A DNA stretch of 64,000 bases from Ligustrum vulgare (taxonomy: Eukaryota; Streptophyta; Magnoliopsida; Lamiales; Oleaceae), in the NCBI GenBank assembly GCA_963555705.1, contig OY743189.1, positions 2,249,501 through 2,313,500 on the forward strand. Direction: 5' to 3'. Below, piece after piece: positions 58,167 to 64,000 of this stretch. Within the stretch, counting starts at the first letter, position 1; each line of letters begins with the position of its first letter. The position numbers were made by a program, and so were the translations under genes. Under the pieces are notes generated by a model that saw only the letters and a list, made by a program, of their open reading frames with translations, searched no databases and had not been told where the DNA came from.

Positions 58167-58182
58167 TTGCTCTGATACCAAC
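58167..58182 (-). other. Primer binding site of the LOG-carrying element
   Basis: Minus strand GTTGGTATCAGAGCAA directly inside the 5' LTR; perfect match to the initiator-Met tRNA type TGGTATCAGAGC. Confidence 0.88.
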
Positions 58183-60171
58183 TGTGACGACCCGAATTCT
58201 CTTCCATTCGAGTGCCACTAAAAGTGACTCATATCATATTATCGAGACTTAAATAGTAATGTAAAATTATTCAAAAGAATAATTAGAATCCCATAATTTT
58301 ATTTGTGAATAAAAATAGAACATAATTTTCTTACATAAAGTTCAACATAATTATCTCATCAATCTTAACCACTTTTGCCACTTCCATGTTGACCGCCTCG
58401 AACCTTCAATTATCTGAAAATGGTAAATATCGTGGAGTGAGATTTATAAAATCCCAGTAAGTATACCAAGCATAAATTTTCTTTTGAAAGCATATGGATC
58501 ATTTTCATCATAACATAGGATAGGATCGAAATACTCATAAACATAGGGAGACACAAGAATTTTACCGAACTTAAATGGCAAGAATTCTTATGTGTAGCGC
58601 TACTAAACTCCGGTCCCCTTAGCATAATCATAAACATATCATATGGAACCCATAACAATCTTGTGAGATTGATTTCATAGCAATGATCCAAACATTTTCA
58701 TAAAAGCATAAGATATACTTACTTGTCATAAAAACATACTTACTTTTCATAAAAACATAAGGTGTATTTACCTTTCATAAAAACATACTTACTTTTCATA
58801 AAAACATAAGATATACTTACTTGTCATAAAAACATACTTACTTTTCATAAAAACATAAGGTGTATTTACCTTTCATAAAAACATACTTACTTTTCATAAA
58901 AACATAAGATATACTTACTTGTCATAAAAACATACTTACTTTTCATAAAAACATAAGGTGTATTTACCTTTCATAAAAACATACTTACTTTTCATAAAAA
59001 CATAAGATATACTTACTTGTCATAAAAACATACTTACTTTTCATAAAAACATAAAGTGTATTTACCTTTCATAAAAATATACTTACTTTTCATAAAAACA
59101 TAAGATATACTTACTTGTCATAAAAACATACTTACTTTTCATAAAAACATACTTACTTTTCATAAAAACATAAGGTGTATTTACCTTTCATAAAAACATA
59201 CTTACTTTTCATAAAAACATAAGATATACTTACCTTTTAAAAGATTAAAATGAAGTGTAGTAGTAAATGGACCAAAACTTTCTTGACCACCTTGAATTTC
59301 TCTTACTTGTGGATTTTGTCAAGAGATTGGAAATAAGTGTATATGTGTAGAGTTGTGTGTAAAAGAGATGGGTTTAAATAGATGTATAAAGTTGGCATAT
59401 TGTAAACATAATCATTCAATTCTATTAATTTTAACACATCATTTTCTTAAAGTAAAGCACCATTCATATACTTTTCCATATTTATACAAATAATATGCTC
59501 TTCATGATTATATATAATGGAGTCTATCAATCATTCATATACTTTTCCATATTTATACAATTATTATGCTCTTCATGATTATATATAATGGAGTATATAA
59601 ATCATTCATATACTTTTCCATATTTATACAAATATTATGCTCTTCATGATTACATATAATGGAGTCTTATCAATCATTCATATACTTTTCCATATTTATA
59701 CAAATATTATGCTCTTCATGTTTATATATAATGGAGTATATAATTCATTCATATACTTTTCCATATTTATACAAATATTATGCTCTTCATGATTACATAT
59801 AATGGAGTCTATCAACCATTCATATACTTTTCCATATTTATTAAATTAAGATTCTCATAATTATTATATATAATGGAACCTCTCATGCTTGCATATATTT
59901 TCTTAATTTCAATAATAAAAATAATTTTTGTATAAATAAATATTGGGATAACATTGAATTAAGTACTTGGACTTAATATACTTTAAATCAAGAGAATGGA
60001 AATATTTTTAGAAATTCGGAATTTAATTTAAAATCGAACGATCTCGATTATTTCTTGATTTGGCTATACGAATACGTCGTGGCGTTAACTTAATAAAAAT
60101 GGGTGAAATAGTAGCGACACGATTTTCTATTAAAATAATTATTAATCGCGTAAAAATTCTTGGTCGCTACA
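58183..60171 (-). repeat. 5' LTR of the LOG-carrying element
   Basis: 1989 bp, offset exactly 6692 bp from the other LTR without indels. Holds the same tandem arrays (58702-59237 and 59463-59852). The element's own promoter should lie here, reading on the minus strand. Confidence 0.95.
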
Positions 60172-60549
60172 CTTGTTGTCTAGAAACATGATTGACTAAT
60201 TAGGTAGAGTTGATTAAAACTCGAGAGAGGAATTTCACATGCATAAGTGAACTCGATCGATCACATCATCAGAATTAAAACTTGAATAGTTGAATTAAAG
60301 GTATTGACTATGTGAAATCGTGAATCCCAACTTTTCATTCATAAGTTACAAAAACAAAATTCTCATGCTTGTTTATTTGTATTTTTTTATCATCATTTTA
60401 GTTTGGACAAAAATTTAACTTTTCAACTGTTCAAATAAAGCTAGATTAAGATAACTTCTGTAATTAATTACAATCTCCATGGGACAATAGCTCAGGCTCT
60501 TTTTCCACTTTAATACTTGGACGTGATATTATATACTTGCGATTTAGCA
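60172..60549 (+). repeat. Older gypsy LTR remnant, right piece
   Basis: Continuation of 51060-51490. It ends with CAATCTCCATGGGACAATAGC and GCGATTTAGCA, typical of U5 ends in this family. Internal sequence follows. Confidence 0.55.
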
Positions 60550-61450
60550 CATCAAAGACCTCAGAAAAAGGAGAGGTAGAGAAAATTGGAGTGTAGAGAG
60601 AAAAAGAAAAGAGATAGCACCCACAAAATGAGTTTCTTTGCACAAATGTTGATGTACAAGGATTCATTACTTGTACTTAGCCAAACTAACAAAACCCTCC
60701 CCTAGTTTTCTTAATTCTATTTTCCAGGTACCCAAGTCAAACTCTAAATTTATCGCTGGAAATAAATTGAATGGCAAGGATGGACAAACCAGAAAGTTGA
60801 AGGAGAGCGAGAAGCATAAAATGTTCATCAAGTCCAGAAAGGCAGAAAGTGCATGAAATTTGGACCAGAAGTTGATTCAAGGTCGAATTTTTTTCAGAAG
60901 AGAGAGGATGATGTGATCTAAGGTATGAAATCAAAGGAGAGATCGAGTTACCGTGGAATGGAAAATGAGCAAGTTTCGTTTGGGCTTGAGTCAAAAATAA
61001 AATTAGATCAAATTACTTCAAATGAACGAAAAGAATTTAGAAAAGAGAACCACGCGATCGCGTGGTTTAACTGGGAGCTACATTTTCAGGATTTTAGTTT
61101 ATTTTTATTTTTAGTTGTTAGTTTTGTGTTTTGAGCCCATGGGACACCAGCAGTCGTTAGTTCCTTTTTGACATTATATTATCATTTTTCATCATTGTAA
61201 ACAATAAAAATTTGTTATTATTGAATCAAATTGAGTGATTTACTCTTTAAAGGTGAGAGTTCCCTTTTCAATTGTTCTTCATAGAACGTCAAGAACTTAT
61301 CAAAGATTCATAACCTTGGTGGCGTTCTACCCCTGAACTTATCAAGGAATAAGACAATCAGTGTGGTGTTTGACAATTCTAGTTCTTTCTTCTGCATCGC
61401 TTGGATCCTTGCGTCATGAGGTTTGGGTTGGACTCCTATCATCTGTTTTA
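60550..61450 (+). pseudogene. Decayed relative of the gag-protease element (linker and LTR-like part)
   Basis: 60557-60620 (K-T-S-E-K-G-E then K-M-S-F-F-A) and 60670-60900 parallel the second frame and LTR start of the element at 10885-14476. 61048-61450 parallels its LTR, including CTTATCAA...GTGGCGTT repeats and a palindrome. Frames are broken. This shows the gag-protease family and the gypsy element at 60.2-64 kb are related. Confidence 0.6.
61048..61067. repeat. Perfect 20-bp palindrome
   Basis: AACCACGCGATCGCGTGGTT. It sits at the position where the gag-protease element LTR has its TTACGGCCGTAA cluster. Confidence 0.9.
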
Positions 61451-62519
61451 TTTTTTATTGGTTATCTGAATTTTTTAGTTTAATTCCGCATCATTGTCAC
61501 ACTTCCCACAAGTTATTGCATTATTGAGGAAAATATACTTTTCTAGTTTGGGTATCTTATTCATTCATTGTTTGTCTACAATTCATTTGATATTCATTCC
61601 TTTTTTAGGGTATAAATTTAAAAAAAAAATCAAAAATTCGGTTGATTTGTTTGTTGCCCATGATGTAGTTCGGATTAATTATTTTGTATTAGTTAGAAAC
61701 CTAGACTGCATGTGGATTTAAATGTTTTCTAAATTTCTTATTTATGCTAAACTTCATGAAACTAAGCACATAGCCCAAGTCAAATTATTACTTGTGTATA
61801 GCACATGTGGGATATTCTTTATGCAATATGACTTAGGATTGAATTTATATTCCCTAACCTTAGGAATCCTGACGTTTACATAGAAGCCAAACTTTCTCAA
61901 GAAACATTTGAGGGTCTGAGGTTTCGAAAATATGCCTTTGGTTGAAAGGGGTTTTAGTCAATGAGTATAAGTCAGCAACAGCTACATGATAATAGTTTTA
62001 TTCTTCTCTTTGTAACTTTTTTTACTCGAGCAATTAAGCTTTAAAGGGTCTTCAAATCCTTGTACCCAAAATTCAACTGAGTTGGAAGTTATTGGTCCAA
62101 GCTTGTTACATAGGTCACTTAGAAATCTTAAGGGAGAGAGGACTTACACATAAGACATAATAACATCTTTTACTTTTCTTTGTACCCTTTGTGACTTGGA
62201 GAGAAAAATATGAGGATGTGATCACACATAAGAGATGCAAGAAAAAAAAAAAGAAAATTATTGTTTGAAAACATGGATTGGGGTTTTTATATGAGTATGC
62301 ATTTTGTATTGGTTATTCGCACACACACATGAAAATTTGAGCATCTGATAAGTAGAAATATTTTTTATGTTATTCAGTTTTCTTTTCTAAAGTGTATTTT
62401 TTATTCGAATTTGAGGCAATATGGTAAGCAAGTTGATAGTTGAGAAATATTTGTTATTTAGTTTTATTTTCAAGCTGTAATTGGTTTTTGTTTTGTTCGA
62501 GAACAAACAATTATTCTAA

Positions 62520-62531
62520 TTGGGGGGTGTT
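62520..62531 (+). other. Polypurine tract
   Basis: TTGGGGGGTGTT directly before the LTR start TGATAAGTG, same design as the intron-1 element. 61450-62519 upstream is non-coding interior, including a stretch near 62020-62160 related (inverted) to 23770-24045. Confidence 0.8.
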
Positions 62532-63950
62532 TGATAAGTGTATTTATACACTTATTTACATTATAAATTAGGATATCATATTGTCGTTTGAGAATAAATA
62601 TCTTTGATTTCATTTTAATTTGTAATTATTGCAAAAATCACCGCAAAGTCAAGAGAATGAAATAATTGAGCGAATAAAGGTCAATTGGATGGCAAAAATG
62701 ACTAAACTGTACAAATTGGAAATTGATAAAGCAAATGGAGGATGCAAAGTGGAACTAAAGTGAAGGAAGAAAGAATTCAATGATCAAAATGAAGAAATTA
62801 AGAAGTTTAGGGGCTAAATTGCATGAATCAGAAGTTTAAGGATCTATCGACAATTAAAGAAGAATGACCAACTTGTAGGGAAAGTAAAGATGGAAATTGC
62901 AGAAAAATGTAGAACCATGCAATCGCGTGCTATTGCATAACGCCGTTGTGAGGTTCATATGAAACATGCAGAATCATAATTCACATAGCATGCGATCGCC
63001 ACCTTATGAATCACGTGATCGCGTTGTATTTTGTCTAGGCGGGATTTTACTCATTAAAATCTGATTTTGATTATTTCTTTCCATATTCAACAAGTTTCTT
63101 TCTTAACTATATATACGACTTGTATTGCATGAAATTGGGGATCTCTCTACCACATTATACAACATATATTTTACATATTTATTGGGAGACTAAAGAGGCG
63201 CAAGAGGCAAAAGTGAAGATTCTTTCTACAACAAGATTATTTGGTTGATGAAGTCCATTAACTTTTGTTGTGATTATTCTTCAATTTTGTTTCTAAGCTA
63301 AAGTACTCTATGTTAGGATCTTGATGATGCTTTCATTTCCTGATTTCATGTTTTTATTATTGTTGAACTTAATACAATTTATGGGTTTGAGCAAATAATT
63401 CCAATTTACTTGTCTCAACACTTACTTGATCACTAATTGTATGATTGTTGTAGCATATTCTTAAGTTCGAAAGATTAGAAATCTATTATACACATTTTAA
63501 TTGTCATAAAGTTCGATGGGGGATATAAATATACCTCTATACTTTATGTTATCTTCAATTTTTCATAAAACTTTAATGCTTTTCTATGTGTTTGTATTTG
63601 TCATAAAAATATAGGCAAGTCATATATAGAAATATGATTTAATTCACTGTTCAAAAGAGGGTTTTAAGCAAAATAGGAATATTGACATTCAAAATCCCAT
63701 GAATTGTTGTTAAGAAATTAATCAAAGTATGAATGATGAAAAATAAAGTGAATTCTCGATTCTAGAATATTTTTGTCATAAATTTTATTACTTTAAAGTT
63801 TTTTATTTTGAATTTTTATTTTAATTTCAAATCAAATCAAAATTGATATTTTTATAGTTTTGGTTAGGTTAGTGATCTAAGACATATTTTAACTCGATCA
63901 TCATGGGAACGATACACGGACTCATTATCCATTTATTATTTGCCGATCCA
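62532..63950 (+). repeat. 3' LTR of plus-strand gypsy element
   Basis: About 1419 bp from TGATAAGTGTATTTATACAC to GCCGATCCA, close in length to the 1417-bp LTR at 21728-23144 and organised the same way. It contains three decayed GC palindromes at 62915-63030. The right end is judged from the TG..CA rule and the usual U5 tail (GGGAACGATACACGGACTC). 63951-64000 is flanking sequence without recognisable features. Confidence 0.7.
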
Positions 63951-64000
63951 AATAGGCCTTCAGGCTATCGAAAGCCTCTTGATGATTCGTGTTCCGTAAT

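Larger units (their letters stand above)
51491..60171 (-). mobile_element. Young non-autonomous LTR element carrying a LOG gene
   Basis: LTRs at 51491-53479 and 58183-60171 are both 1989 bp, TG..CA on each strand, and flanked by CCTGT/CTTGT. Primer site and polypurine tract show minus-strand orientation. The 4.7-kb interior has only a decayed scrap of gypsy pol near the 3' LTR; the centre carries a plus-strand two-gene cassette (54367-56240). LTR identity is about 99.8%, so it transposed very recently, presumably using proteins from a related gypsy element. Ends with FEDEIILRG-type relic indicate Tekay-like chromovirus ancestry. Confidence 0.9.

Overview
This window is nuclear DNA of a flowering plant, almost certainly a eudicot. 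It is AT-rich, spliced exons have GT-AG introns, and retrotransposons of Ty3/gypsy type, hAT, Stowaway and Helitron elements are nested inside one another. I cannot name the species. Only one ordinary host gene is complete: an SFT2/Got1-type vesicle transport gene (four exons, 225 codons) spread over 22.5 kb because introns 1 (16.5 kb) and 2 (4.7 kb) are filled with transposons.

Layout. 1-1037: 3' end of a Helitron carrying exon fragments of a TRAF/MATH-domain gene. 1.7-4.6 kb: decayed hAT transposase. 4.9-5.3 kb: pseudogene of an SCP1-like CTD phosphatase. 6.1-7.0 kb: decayed retroelement protein. 7.2-17.2 kb: a fold-back array of about 230-bp units, inverted about a centre near 7.56 kb and broken by three insertions, one of them a precisely bounded gag-protease-only LTR retrotransposon (10885-14476, TSD ATAGC). 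17.2-21.1 kb: a minus-strand LTR remnant, a long inverted repeat and an hAT-like repeat. 21179-43675: the SFT2 gene; intron 1 holds a 10.4-kb antisense gypsy element (TSD ATTTT), two Stowaway elements and a short LTR element (TSD GATTC). 43.9-50.5 kb: a truncated retroelement, an hAT element (46390-47269) and a probable solo LTR. 51491-60171: a young LTR element. 60.2-64 kb: an older plus-strand gypsy remnant into which that young element jumped.

The most striking object is the 8.7-kb element at 51491-60171. Its two 1989-bp LTRs have the same length, and I find only three substitutions between them. It has a primer binding site (initiator-Met tRNA type) and a polypurine tract but no intact gag or pol. 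Instead its interior carries, on the opposite strand to the element, two open reading frames: a 183-aa basic protein with a four-cysteine cluster, and an intronless 217-aa LONELY GUY (LOG) cytokinin-activating phosphoribohydrolase. Each has a similar TTTAAATAG box upstream, and the LOG frame is followed by three related hairpins and an AATAAA signal. This looks like a recently mobile, non-autonomous retrotransposon with a hormone-activation gene as cargo.

A second theme is RNA/DNA structure shared by the retroelements: GC-rich palindromes of the type CCGTGCG-NN-CGCACGG or TTACGGCCGTAA occur in several different LTR families here, and one LTR family contains tandem hairpins with GNRA-type loops.
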